NCBI GenBank assembly: GCA_017443145.1
Contig: JAFSPA010000009.1
Span: forward strand, 62,001-126,000
Direction: 5' to 3'
Length of the DNA: 64,000 bases
Origin: Paludibacteraceae bacterium
GTDB lineage: Bacteria > Bacteroidota > Bacteroidia > Bacteroidales > Paludibacteraceae
Shown here: one piece after another, positions 7,832 to 16,043 of the stretch
Layout: each line of letters begins with the position of its first letter
How positions within the stretch are numbered: position 1 is the stretch's first letter
Position numbers and translations under genes: made by a program
The notes under the pieces: generated by a model
What the model saw: only the letters and a program-made list of their open reading frames with translations
Databases searched by the model: none
What the model was told of the DNA's origin: nothing

Positions 7832-8815
7832 ATGCAAGCAGAATTAGATGCTATTTTGCGTCAATATGATGCCAACCAAGTGTTCGCTATCCGTAGCGCA
7901 AGGGTAGCGTATCCCTTGCTAAATTCGTCGTATGAATTGGAGGATGGCGAGGCAGCAAAAAGTTTGTCGAACGCGGAGAAGATTTGGCGTTGGTTGACGG
8001 AACAAGGAGCGACTCGGAAAGCGTTGTTGATTAATGTTGGTGGTGGCAGTATTTGCGACTTGGGAGGATTTGTGGCCGCAACGTATTTGAGAGGGATTGA
8101 TTACATCAATATCCCGACGACATTGTTGGCGATGGTAGATGCCGCTATTGGTGGCAAGACGGCAGTTAACTTGGACGGTTTGAAGAATCGCGTAGGAGCT
8201 TTTTATCCTCCAAAGGCGGTCCTGACGGATGCAGCATTTTTGCGTAGTTTGCCTGTTGAAGAGATGCTTTCAGGCTGGGGAGAGATTATCAAATGCGCTT
8301 TGTTGGAAAGCGAAGAGGCATTGGATAGCGTTCTGCGGGCATTGGAGTCGTATATGTCTGATGACAAGGCAGTTATGGATATGCAAATTGTTGCTGCGGC
8401 TCGGGGGTTTAAGGAGCGAATAGTAGCGCAGGATCCGACTGAACAAGGTCTTCGCAGGGTGCTGAATTTCGGACATACAGTTGGTCATGCTTTGGAGGAA
8501 AAAACACAGGCAAGGCATGGGTATTGTGTGCTGTGGGGAATAATTGTGGAGTTGTATTTGAGTGTGTTGAAGTTGGGCTGTGAGAAAGATGTTTTAACAA
8601 AGTTAAGTCATGTGATGCTGAGTTATTACGGAAGGCCGCAATGTAACTGTAAAGACGTGTCGGAATTGGTGGAGTTGATGCGTAAAGATAAGAAGAATTC
8701 GCGCGAAGAGGAGATTAATTTTACGTTGTTGCGCAATGTGGGTGAACCAGTCATCAATCAGACGGCAAGCGAGGCAGAAATTAATGAGGGAATAGAATAT
8801 CTATTCAGTTTATAA
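7832..8815 (+). CDS. aroB: 3-dehydroquinate synthase
   Basis: Catalyses the NAD-dependent conversion of DAHP to 3-dehydroquinate, the second step of the shikimate pathway, in the cytoplasm. Diagnostic motifs are the NAD-binding NVGGGSICDLGGFVAATYLRG (shown here by its core GGGSICDLGGF), PTTLLAMVDAAIGGKTAVN, GAFYPPKAVL, and the metal-site residues in GWGEIIKCALL, FGHTVGHALE and HGYCVLWG. The protein (327 residues) is shorter than the usual ~350. I start at the ATG at 7832 because the promoter occupies 7774-7805, excluding the longer frame from 7751. It has its own promoter and stands just before acpP. Confidence 0.92.
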   Translation: MQAELDAILRQYDANQVFAIRSARVAYPLLNSSYELEDGEAAKSLSNAEKIWRWLTEQGATRKALLINVGGGSICDLGGFVAATYLRGIDYINIPTTLLAMVDAAIGGKTAVNLDGLKNRVGAFYPPKAVLTDAAFLRSLPVEEMLSGWGEIIKCALLESEEALDSVLRALESYMSDDKAVMDMQIVAAARGFKERIVAQDPTEQGLRRVLNFGHTVGHALEEKTQARHGYCVLWGIIVELYLSVLKLGCEKDVLTKLSHVMLSYYGRPQCNCKDVSELVELMRKDKKNSREEEINFTLLRNVGEPVINQTASEAEINEGIEYLFSL

Positions 8816-8877
8816 GTGTTATTTTCGCCAAGTTTAGGTTGCAAAATACATGTTTTTGTAAGAAAAATGCACAAAAA

Positions 8878-8909
8878 TTTGCGTATATGAAAAAAAAGCA
8901 GTACTTTTG
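8878..8909 (+). promoter_or_regulatory. Promoter of acpP-fabF
   Basis: TTTG (8878-8881), spacer 20, TACTTTTG (8902-8909), followed by GCGGC. The acpP ATG lies about 40 bases downstream in an AT-rich leader. Confidence 0.78.
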
Positions 8910-8948
8910 CGGCCGCTTTTGAAATTATTAACTTAAAATTATACGACT

Positions 8949-9185
8949 ATGTCAGAAATTGAATCGAAAGTAAAAGCAATCATCGTTGACAAACTTGGTG
9001 TTGAGGAATCTCAAGTAACTTTAGATGCAAGTTTTGCTGCAGACTTGAATGCAGACTCGTTGGACACTGTTGAGTTGATTATGGAGTTTGAGAAGGAGTT
9101 CAACATTACTATTCCTGATGAGGACACTCGGAAGATTGCTACCGTAGGCGATGCAGTTGCTTACATTGAGAAAGCTGTTGCTTAA
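8949..9185 (+). CDS. acpP: Acyl carrier protein
   Basis: A 78-residue acidic four-helix protein that carries growing fatty acyl chains as thioesters. Ser37 in the motif [13 protein letters not shown] is the 4'-phosphopantetheine site, and [13 protein letters not shown] is the recognition helix II-III. Length and sequence are typical. It heads the cluster with fabF 71 bases downstream, the usual acpP-fabF arrangement. Translation starts at ATG 8949 after the leader ACGACTATG, without a clear Shine-Dalgarno. Confidence 0.97.
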   Translation: MSEIESKVKAIIVDKLGVEESQVTLDASFAADLNADSLDTVELIMEFEKEFNITIPDEDTRKIATVGDAVAYIEKAVA

Positions 9186-9256
9186 TCGAAGTTTTTTAAA
9201 ATAGCACTTTACGAGTTTGCGGGTAACTGTAAGCTCGTAAATTGTACAATAATGTT

Positions 9257-10516
9257 ATGGAATTAAAGCGAGTAGTTGTTACTGGTTTGGGAGCCGTGAC
9301 GCCCATTGGCAATGACCTTCCAACCACGTGGAATAATATGGTATCCGGCAAGAGTGGAGCCGCAGAGATTACCCAATTTGATGCTTCGAAGTTTCGTTCT
9401 CACTTTGCTTGCGAAGTGAAGGATTTCAACTTTGACGGCATTATGGATCCGAAGGAAGCTCGTCGTTTGGATCGTTATTCTCAGTTCTCTGTGTATGTGG
9501 CGAAAGAAGCTTTGGAGGACTCGGCTTTGAATTTAGAGCAAGAGGATAAGGATCGTATCGGCATCATCTGGGGCAGCGGCATGGGTGGTTTGAAGAGTTT
9601 TGAGGAAGGTGTAGTGGAATTTGCTATGGGTGACGGCACGCCGCACTATAATCCGTTTTTCATTCCGAAGGCTCTGCATAGTATGGGTGTGGGTCATATC
9701 TCATTGGAGTTTGGTTTGACGGGTCCGGCATTTATTGTGTCGTCGGCATGTGCCAGCTCTTCCCACTCTATCGCACAAGCGTTTGATGCAGTTCGTTTGG
9801 GTCGTGCAGATATTATTCTGACCGGTGGAGCGGATGCGGATATCACGGCTTCGGGTATTGGTGGTTTTAATGCGATGCGGGCTATCTCGACCCGCAACGA
9901 GAGTCCCGAGACAGCCAGCCGTCCGTTCTCCAAGTCGCGTGACGGATTCGTGTTGGGCGAAGGTGGAGCGTGTCTCATCCTCGAGGAATACGAGCATGCG
10001 AAAGCTCGTGGTGCAAAGATCTACGCCGAGGTTGTTGGCGCAGGTGCCACCTCGGATGCATACCATATGACAGCTCCGGATCCGGAAGGCAAAGGTGCTA
10101 TCAAGGTGATGAAAGCCGCTTTGACCGATGCAGGTTTGCAGCCGACAGATATCGACTTCATCAATACTCACGGCACGTCTACTCCGCTTGGCGATATAGC
10201 CGAATTAGGTGCTATCCGCGCTGTGTTCGGTGACCATATCTACGAGATGAACCTGGATTCGACCAAATCGATGACTGGGCACTTGGTAGGTGCAGCCGGC
10301 GCTATCGAGGCTGTGGCTTGCGTTAAAGCTCTTGAGACAGGTATCATCCCGCCAACCATCAATCACGAGGAAGGCGACGAAGACGAGCGCATCGACTACA
10401 AGGTGAACTACACCTTCAATGTGGCGCAGAAACGCGATATTCACTATGCGCTGTCGAATAACTTCGGCTTCGGTGGCCTGAACGCGTGCTTGATTTTTAA
10501 GAAAGCAGAAGATTAA
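9257..10516 (+). CDS. fabF: 3-oxoacyl-ACP synthase II
   Basis: Condenses malonyl-ACP with acyl-ACP in fatty acid elongation. The 419-residue product shows the thiolase-fold active site: Cys165 in SSACASSSHS, His in NTHGTSTPLGD and His/Phe in the SNNFGFGG region, plus KSMTGHLVGAAG with its conserved Lys and His. A TTG at 9242 would add five residues (MYNNV), but the ATG at 9257 (MELKRVVVTGLGAVTPIG) matches the family start. It follows acpP. A small hairpin (ACCGAT/ATCGGT, 10517-10531) follows the stop. Confidence 0.95.
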   Translation: MELKRVVVTGLGAVTPIGNDLPTTWNNMVSGKSGAAEITQFDASKFRSHFACEVKDFNFDGIMDPKEARRLDRYSQFSVYVAKEALEDSALNLEQEDKDRIGIIWGSGMGGLKSFEEGVVEFAMGDGTPHYNPFFIPKALHSMGVGHISLEFGLTGPAFIVSSACASSSHSIAQAFDAVRLGRADIILTGGADADITASGIGGFNAMRAISTRNESPETASRPFSKSRDGFVLGEGGACLILEEYEHAKARGAKIYAEVVGAGATSDAYHMTAPDPEGKGAIKVMKAALTDAGLQPTDIDFINTHGTSTPLGDIAELGAIRAVFGDHIYEMNLDSTKSMTGHLVGAAGAIEAVACVKALETGIIPPTINHEEGDEDERIDYKVNYTFNVAQKRDIHYALSNNFGFGGLNACLIFKKAED

Positions 10517-10562
10517 ACCGATTCCATCGGTATTGTTTGTTAAATTTAAATTTTAAGGTATT

Positions 10563-10760
10563 ATGATTACAAGTAAAATCGGAGAGAATGCCGGCCTCGT
10601 TTGGGCTGCTCTGCAAAACGGCGCTCTCGCACAAAAGGCTCTTAAGAAAGCTACCAAACTGAAAGACGCCGACCTCAATATGGCTCTCGGTTGGTTAGCA
10701 CGCGAAGGCAAAGTGGCTTTCGACGTACAAAAAGCTGACACAGTTATTTCGTTACAATAA
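10563..10760 (+). CDS. Winged helix-turn-helix domain protein (DUF2582-like)
   Basis: A 65-residue protein beginning MITSKIGENAGLVWAAL, with helices at about 4-18, 24-33 and 38-50 and a short beta wing at the end (GKVAFDVQKADTVISLQ). This is the pattern of the DUF2582 winged-helix family common in Bacteroidetes. It might bind DNA, but many members have no known target. It lies 46 bases after fabF and 15 before asd, so it is in the same run of genes. Regulation of its neighbours is inference only. Confidence 0.8.
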   Translation: MITSKIGENAGLVWAALQNGALAQKALKKATKLKDADLNMALGWLAREGKVAFDVQKADTVISLQ

Positions 10761-10775
10761 GCAATTGTCACGATT

Positions 10776-11774
10776 ATGGTAGTAGCGATAGTGGGCGCGT
10801 CAGGCGCCGTAGGTCAAGAGTTATTGAAAGTGCTTGAAGAGCGTCACTTTCCTGTTACCGAACTGCGATTATTCGGTTCCGTGCGTAGCGCCGGGACCGA
10901 ATATTCATTCCATGGAAGCACATATAAAGTCAAAGAACTCACACATGGTGACGACTTCCGAGGTGTGGATATAGCATTCACATCTGCCGGAGCTTCCGTC
11001 TCCCGCGAGTATTGGCAGGATATCACCCGTTTTGGAGCTGTGATGATTGATAACTCCAGCGCGTTTAGGATGGAAGAGGATGTACCATTGGTTGTTCCTG
11101 AAGTAAATGCAGCCGATGCGTTTGTCCGTCCGCGTGGTATCATCGCCAATCCTAACTGTACAACGATTCAGATGGTGGTGGCGTTGCAAGCAATTGAGCA
11201 ACTGAGCCATATCAAGCGTGTACATGTCGCCACGTATCAGGCCGCTTCCGGTGCTGGTGCACAAGCGATGAAAGAGCTGGAGACGCAATACCGTCAAGTG
11301 CTTAATGGAGAAGAAGTTACGGTCAATAAGTTCGCCTACCAATTAGCATATAACCTCATTCCGCAAATAGACGTCTTCACCGACAATGACTACACCAAGG
11401 AAGAGATGAAGATGTACAACGAGACGCGTAAGATTATGCACTCCGATATCCAGGTGAGTGCCACCTGCGTTCGTGTTCCGTCCCTTCGTGCTCATAGCGA
11501 GAGTATCTGGCTGGAGACCGAGCAACCGATTACGGCCGAGCAGGCCAAAGACGCTTTCCGTCACTCAGACGGCTGCGAACTATTAGACGACCCTGCCAAT
11601 AAGAAGTATCCGATGCCGCTTTTCTTAAGCGGAACAGATAAGGTCTATATCGGGCGCGTACGCGCAGACATAAGTAAGGAGAACGGACTCACTTTCTGGT
11701 GCGTCGGCGATCAGATACGCAAAGGTGCTGCGCTCAATGCCGTGCAGATAGCGGAATATATCATCCAACAATAA
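10776..11774 (+). CDS. asd: Aspartate-semialdehyde dehydrogenase
   Basis: Reduces aspartyl phosphate to aspartate semialdehyde with NADPH, feeding lysine/diaminopimelate, threonine and methionine synthesis. The N-terminal [16 protein letters not shown] is the NADP-binding fold; the catalytic Cys is in [24 protein letters not shown] and [13 protein letters not shown] are the substrate-domain motifs with the active-site His. The length (332) fits the bacterial family. GASGAVGQ starts two residues after MVVA, supporting the ATG at 10776. Downstream the U32 gene starts 30 bases later. Confidence 0.94.
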   Translation: MVVAIVGASGAVGQELLKVLEERHFPVTELRLFGSVRSAGTEYSFHGSTYKVKELTHGDDFRGVDIAFTSAGASVSREYWQDITRFGAVMIDNSSAFRMEEDVPLVVPEVNAADAFVRPRGIIANPNCTTIQMVVALQAIEQLSHIKRVHVATYQAASGAGAQAMKELETQYRQVLNGEEVTVNKFAYQLAYNLIPQIDVFTDNDYTKEEMKMYNETRKIMHSDIQVSATCVRVPSLRAHSESIWLETEQPITAEQAKDAFRHSDGCELLDDPANKKYPMPLFLSGTDKVYIGRVRADISKENGLTFWCVGDQIRKGAALNAVQIAEYIIQQ

Positions 11775-11804
11775 CGCCTTACGACGAACACGCAAATCAA
11801 TATT

Positions 11805-13046
11805 ATGGCCCCGGTCGGTTGCTGGGAGAGTCTCACTGCCGCCATCGAAGCAGGCGCTAATAGCGTCTATTTCGGCATTGAGCACCTGAATATGCGTGCT
11901 CGCTCGTCGGCTAATTTCACTACATCCGACCTACATAAGATTGCGGACATCTGCCATCAAGCCGGCGTACAGACGTACCTCACACTCAATACGGTTATGT
12001 ATCCCGAGGATCTGCCGCTGATGCGAACGATTGTGGACAACGCCAAACAAGCCGGTATAACAGCCATCATCGCGAGCGATATTGCTGTGCTGCAATATGC
12101 GCATAGTCAGGGTGTGGAGGTGCATTTATCTACTCAACTCAATATATCCAACACCGAGGCGCTGCGGTTCTACGCACAGTATGCCGACACCGTCGTTTTG
12201 GCGCGTGAACTCAACATCCAACAAGTCGCAGCCATCCACCGCGATATCGTCGAACAGCATATCTGCGGCCCGAAAGGCGAGCTTATCCAGATAGAGATGT
12301 TCTGCCACGGAGCACTCTGTATGGCGGTCAGCGGTAAGTGCTACCTGAGCCTCAATAACCTCGGCGCAAGTGCTAATCGCGGAGCTTGCATGCAAGTCTG
12401 CCGACGCGGATATATAGTCAAGGACAAAGAGTCTGACCTCGAGTTGGAGGTGGATAACCAATATATCATGTCGCCCAAAGACCTCAAGACGATCGGGTTC
12501 CTTAATAAGATGCTCGATGCGGGCGTCACCATTCTCAAGATCGAGGGTCGAGCTCGCGGTCCGGAATATGTTCAAACCGTTGTCTCCTGCTACAAAGAGG
12601 CTGTCGAGGCTTGGCAAAACGGCGAATATGCGCAAGACAGCATCGATGCCAAAATCGACAACTGGAACACCCGTCTGGCACGCGTTTTCAACCGCGGTTT
12701 CTGGGACGGCTATTATCAAGGACAACGTCTCGGCGAATGGACTCGCCACTACGGCAGTCTGGCAACCCGTAAGAAAGTGTATGCGGGCAAATGCACCAAT
12801 TTCTTCAAGAACATCAGCGTAGCTGAATTCCTTCTTGAAGCTATTCCGGTACTCAACGAAGGGGACGAATTACTGGTTACGGGCGAGACGACAGGTGTAT
12901 ACGAAACTGTTGCGACGGATATTCACAACGACGCCCAACAGGTCACTTCGCAAGTCAAAAAAGGCGAACTATTCGCTCTCAAAACCGACAAGGTCCTACA
13001 TCGTGGCGATAAATTATATAAAATGGTAGTACAAGACAATGACTAA
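11805..13046 (+). CDS. Peptidase U32 family protein (TrhP/YegQ-like)
   Basis: The 413-residue product has the U32 signature: APVGCWESLTAAIEAGANSVYFG at the N-terminus (core AIEAGANSVYFG), LSTQLNISN, and a Cys cluster around residues 165-205 (MFCHGALCMAVSGKC, GACMQVCRRGY) that in relatives holds an Fe-S cluster, then LKIEGRARGPEYV. Family members once called collagenases are now known to act in 5-hydroxyuridine formation on tRNA or 23S rRNA modification. The first residue is unusually close to the conserved APVG, and no ATG, GTG or TTG lies between the asd stop and 11805. Its end overlaps the DUF4271 gene by 8 bases. Confidence 0.88.
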   Translation: MAPVGCWESLTAAIEAGANSVYFGIEHLNMRARSSANFTTSDLHKIADICHQAGVQTYLTLNTVMYPEDLPLMRTIVDNAKQAGITAIIASDIAVLQYAHSQGVEVHLSTQLNISNTEALRFYAQYADTVVLARELNIQQVAAIHRDIVEQHICGPKGELIQIEMFCHGALCMAVSGKCYLSLNNLGASANRGACMQVCRRGYIVKDKESDLELEVDNQYIMSPKDLKTIGFLNKMLDAGVTILKIEGRARGPEYVQTVVSCYKEAVEAWQNGEYAQDSIDAKIDNWNTRLARVFNRGFWDGYYQGQRLGEWTRHYGSLATRKKVYAGKCTNFFKNISVAEFLLEAIPVLNEGDELLVTGETTGVYETVATDIHNDAQQVTSQVKKGELFALKTDKVLHRGDKLYKMVVQDND

Positions 13047-13683
13047 ACTCCCGCTGATATCATCTCCGATCTCCGAAGCGTGGCCATCCTGGCTGATGCT
13101 CGGACTATTGCTCTGCATGGTCATGGCGGAAGTGCTGCAGCCGGAAACCATCCGAACCAGTTTTCGCACTACTTTCTCGCGTATGCAACGCATGTTCGGA
13201 GACAGTGCTGTTAACTTCTGGGGAGCGGTCGCGCTAACGGTCTTCCGCGTTTGTGTCATTGCCCTTACGCTCTATCTCGCTTGCTATGAAGAGGGCGCGT
13301 TCTCCATCCTCACCTTTGGATGGATTATACTCATCGTCATTGCTTTCGTGGCTATCAAGTCGGTGAGTGCTTGGATAGTGAGCTATACCTTTGATTTAAA
13401 GCGGGATACGGCGCTATATATGCCACAGTACTCCAACCTTTGGACAGCACTGTGCATCGTGTTATACCCTATCTTGCTCGTCACAATCAATATTGGCCAC
13501 AACGGTGTTATTCGCTGGATTATTCTGGGTATCGCAGCCCTGTTCTGCATTGATGTGATAGTCAAACTTATCCAGCACTTTTATAACGGCCTGCAATCCA
13601 TCGGGTATATTGCACTCTACACGCTCACGCTCGAAATCATCCCGGCTGCGGCGATGTTTATCGGCGTGCAACAAATAGTTTAA
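13039..13683 (+). CDS. DUF4271 family inner membrane protein
   Basis: A 214-residue integral membrane protein with about six hydrophobic helices (near residues 18-33, 60-80, 87-110, 131-150, 158-178 and 190-210). Size and position directly before hemD match the DUF4271 proteins of Bacteroidetes, whose function is unknown. It overlaps the U32 gene by 8 bases, so it is translationally coupled to it. Calling it a heme-pathway partner would be inference from gene order. Confidence 0.72.
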   Translation: MTKLPLISSPISEAWPSWLMLGLLLCMVMAEVLQPETIRTSFRTTFSRMQRMFGDSAVNFWGAVALTVFRVCVIALTLYLACYEEGAFSILTFGWIILIVIAFVAIKSVSAWIVSYTFDLKRDTALYMPQYSNLWTALCIVLYPILLVTINIGHNGVIRWIILGIAALFCIDVIVKLIQHFYNGLQSIGYIALYTLTLEIIPAAAMFIGVQQIV

Positions 13684-13707
13684 AAATCGACTATAGCAAC
13701 AACAGAT

Positions 13708-14451
13708 ATGATACAAAAGATTCTCATTTCTCAACCGCGTCCTATTACGGAGCGTAACCCATACACAGATATGGAAGCCCGTTTCGGAGTTCATTTCGAT
13801 TTCCGGCCGCTCATTCGCGTAGTCGGCTTGGATGCTCATGAGTTTAGGAAACAGCGTATTAACCCGCTTGACTATACCGCAGTACTGCTCAACTCGCGTT
13901 TGGGTGCAGACCATTACTTCCGCCTCTGCGAAGAACTGCGCGTACAAGTGCCCGATAGTATGCACTACTACTGCATCTCCGAGGCGGTCGCTAACTACCT
14001 GCAGAAGTATATCCAGTATCGCAAACGTAAGGTTTTTTTCAGCGAGCATAATAACTTCGCCGACCTGCTCCCGACGATGTTTCGCCGTCCAAACGAGAAA
14101 TACCTCATGGTGATGTCCGACGTGCACAACGACAACACTATCAATATGTTCGCCGAGCATAATATCACCATCAAACCAGCTGTGATGTACAAGACTGTGG
14201 CTGCCGAATGGCCGAAAGACCTGCCTTTTGACTATAACATGGTAGTGCTCTTCACACCGACCGGAGTCTCGTCTATTCACACCAACTTCCCCGAGTGGCA
14301 ACAAGGTGATACCGTGATCGGTTGCTTTGGACAAAACACCGTCGCTGCCGCCAAAGAAGCAGGATTACAAGTCAACATATCGGCACCCACACCCGAGTGC
14401 CCAAGCATAACTACCGCTATTGAGCGATACCTTGAGCAACAACTTTCCTAA
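13708..14451 (+). CDS. hemD: Uroporphyrinogen-III synthase
   Basis: Cyclises hydroxymethylbilane to uroporphyrinogen III. HemD sequences vary strongly, but the 247-residue product shows the two-domain pattern: ILISQPRP at the start, the LNSRLGADHYFRL helix, CISEAVANYLQ, then FTPTGVSSIHTNFP and GCFGQNTVAAAKEAGL, which lies over the active-site cleft in the family. It lies 24 bases after the DUF4271 gene, a pairing seen in Bacteroidetes. Its last 32 bases overlap rnpA. Confidence 0.82.
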   Translation: MIQKILISQPRPITERNPYTDMEARFGVHFDFRPLIRVVGLDAHEFRKQRINPLDYTAVLLNSRLGADHYFRLCEELRVQVPDSMHYYCISEAVANYLQKYIQYRKRKVFFSEHNNFADLLPTMFRRPNEKYLMVMSDVHNDNTINMFAEHNITIKPAVMYKTVAAEWPKDLPFDYNMVVLFTPTGVSSIHTNFPEWQQGDTVIGCFGQNTVAAAKEAGLQVNISAPTPECPSITTAIERYLEQQLS

Positions 14452-14779
14452 ATATGAGCGTCTCTGCGGCCAACTGCGCATTGCAGACCTCTACAAACGG
14501 GGCAAACGTCTCGCCGTGTGGCCGCTGCGCGTCACTTATCTGCCCGCCGATGACACACAAGTACTTATTTGGGCTCCTAAATCGCTCTTCAAACATGCGG
14601 TCGACCGTAACCGACTACGCCGACAGATGCGCGAAGCGTGGCGACTAAACAAACACAACCTCAACAACCACTATCTCATCGCGTTAAACTACATGGACAA
14701 AACGCTGCTCGGTTATTCGGTTATCGAAAAAGCAATTGCGAAGACTATTATAAAACTTAATGAAGAAACTAATTCGTAA
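14420..14779 (+). CDS. rnpA: Ribonuclease P protein component
   Basis: Protein subunit that helps the RNase P RNA cleave 5' leaders from pre-tRNAs. The product (119 residues) has [10 protein letters not shown] near the N-terminus, a central PLRVTYLP strand, and the family RNR-type motif [17 protein letters not shown]. There is no ATG in frame near the start; TTG at 14420 or TTG at 14432 must be used, both inside hemD. It overlaps yidD by 20 bases. The rnpA-yidD order is conserved; the link to hemD is typical of Bacteroidetes rather than rpmH. Confidence 0.88.
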   Translation: MSDTLSNNFPKYERLCGQLRIADLYKRGKRLAVWPLRVTYLPADDTQVLIWAPKSLFKHAVDRNRLRRQMREAWRLNKHNLNNHYLIALNYMDKTLLGYSVIEKAIAKTIIKLNEETNS

Positions 14780-14981
14780 TATATTCCTGCTGCCTGTATA
14801 TTTCTACAGATACTGTATCTCGCCACTTACACCTCCTTCGTGTCGATACACCCCGACATGTAGCCAGTACATGGTCGAAGCGGTACAGAAATACGGTATC
14901 TTCAAAGGTACATGGCTAGGCATTAAACGAATCCTACGCTGCAATCCCTGGGGAGGCAGCGGATATGACCCGGTCCCATAA
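14760..14981 (+). CDS. yidD: Membrane protein insertion efficiency factor
   Basis: A 73-residue YidD protein that aids YidC/Sec-dependent membrane insertion. It has an N-terminal amphipathic/hydrophobic segment ([19 protein letters not shown]), then the conserved Cys-rich core [31 protein letters not shown] and a C-terminal GYDPVP. Length and motifs are standard. The start overlaps the rnpA end by 20 bases. Confidence 0.93.
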   Translation: MKKLIRNIFLLPVYFYRYCISPLTPPSCRYTPTCSQYMVEAVQKYGIFKGTWLGIKRILRCNPWGGSGYDPVP

Positions 14982-14990
14982 CGATTTAAC

Positions 14991-15054
14991 AATTTAACGT
15001 TTTAACAATTTAACGTTTTAACAATTTAACGTTCTAACAATTTAACGTTTACAA
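14991..15054. repeat. 16-bp (8+8) tandem repeat, 4 units
   Basis: Four units of AATTTAACGTTTTAAC follow in tandem between yidD and trmD; the third has one substitution and the fourth diverges at its end. Each unit is two related 8-mers (AATTTAAC and GTTTTAAC). No promoter boxes are visible, so trmD is probably read from upstream. Confidence 0.75.
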
Positions 15055-15064
15055 AGTAAACTCT

Positions 15065-15781
15065 ATGCGCATCGATATCATCACAGCTTGCCCGGAATTA
15101 CTTGAGTCACCTCTCAACCACTCCATCATCCAACGAGCCAAAGACAAAGGACTCGCTGAAATCTATGTGCATAACCTCCGCGATTATACCCTCGACAAAC
15201 ATCGCAAAGTGGATGACTACGCTTTCGGGTTCTCGGCCGGTATGGTGCTGCAAATCGAACCCATCGACCGATGTATCTCAGCCCTCAAAGCCGAACGCGA
15301 CTACGACGAGATTATCTTCACCGCTCCAGACGGCGAACCCTTCACCCAGAAAGCCGCTAACTCCCTGTCACTCAAGCAGAATATCATCATCCTCTGCGGA
15401 CATTACAAAGGTGTAGATCAGCGCGTCCGCGACCATTTTATCACCAAAGAATATTCCATTGGCGACTTCGTTCTCACCGGAGGTGAGATGCCGGCTGCGA
15501 TGATGACTGATGCCATCGTACGCCTCATCCCCGGTGCACTCGGAGACGAGACTTCTGCACTCTCCGACAGTTTCCAAGATGGCCTGCTCGAGGCCGGCGT
15601 CTATACCCGCCCTGCTGAATACAAAGGCTGGAAAGTGCCCGAAATTCTGCTTTCCGGACACCAAGCCAAAATCGAAGAATGGCTCTACGAACAAAACCTC
15701 CAACACACACAAGAACGCCGTCCCGACCTCCTCGCTTCCACCCTAAGCGAAACTCCGGACTTGCTCAAACCCCAAAAATAA
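15065..15781 (+). CDS. trmD: tRNA (guanine-N1)-methyltransferase
   Basis: Methylates G37 of tRNAs with SAM to prevent frameshifting. The 238-residue SPOUT-fold protein begins [17 protein letters not shown] and shows the trefoil-knot motifs [48 protein letters not shown], and the catalytic Asp region [16 protein letters not shown] with [20 protein letters not shown]. Length is typical. It is not joined to rpsP/rimM/rplS here, unlike many bacteria. It lies 83 bases after yidD, behind a tandem repeat. Confidence 0.95.
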   Translation: MRIDIITACPELLESPLNHSIIQRAKDKGLAEIYVHNLRDYTLDKHRKVDDYAFGFSAGMVLQIEPIDRCISALKAERDYDEIIFTAPDGEPFTQKAANSLSLKQNIIILCGHYKGVDQRVRDHFITKEYSIGDFVLTGGEMPAAMMTDAIVRLIPGALGDETSALSDSFQDGLLEAGVYTRPAEYKGWKVPEILLSGHQAKIEEWLYEQNLQHTQERRPDLLASTLSETPDLLKPQK

Positions 15782-15811
15782 CCTCCTCGCCTCCAGTTAG
15801 CCTCCCGCTCC

Positions 15812-15855
15812 CAATGGCTGCTCAATGGCTGCTCAATGGCTGCTCAATGGTTCCT
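15812..15855. repeat. 11-bp tandem array, 4 units
   Basis: Three identical CAATGGCTGCT units and a diverged CAATGGTTCCT fill 44 bases downstream of trmD. The rest of the spacer (15782-16043) holds only the promoter at 15955. Confidence 0.8.
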
Positions 15856-15954
15856 CATCCCAAGACGAGTATAACTCAAACCTAACTTCAACCCAAGAGA
15901 TTCCCCCGACCGCGGTCTTTTTTTTCTGTTTTTTGCGAAAAAACTGCAAATTTA

Positions 15955-15986
15955 TTTGCACATGTGCAAAAAATGTTGTAATTTTG
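15955..15986 (+). promoter_or_regulatory. Promoter of the beta-helix protein gene
   Basis: TTTG (15955-15958), spacer 20, TAATTTTG (15979-15986), followed by GCGGC. The ATG is 57 bases beyond. Confidence 0.75.
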
Positions 15987-16043
15987 CGGCGCAAAAAACG
16001 TAATCCCCGTATTACGGAGTACTAACCATCAAATTTTAAACAC

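Noticed and set aside
9242..9256. TTG start for fabF at 9242
   Set aside because: The ATG at 9257 gives the conserved N-terminus; the extra residues are unlike the family.
13462..14334. 290-residue minus-strand frame over DUF4271 and hemD
   Set aside because: It is antisense to two overlapping genes in a tight operon and has no recognisable domain.
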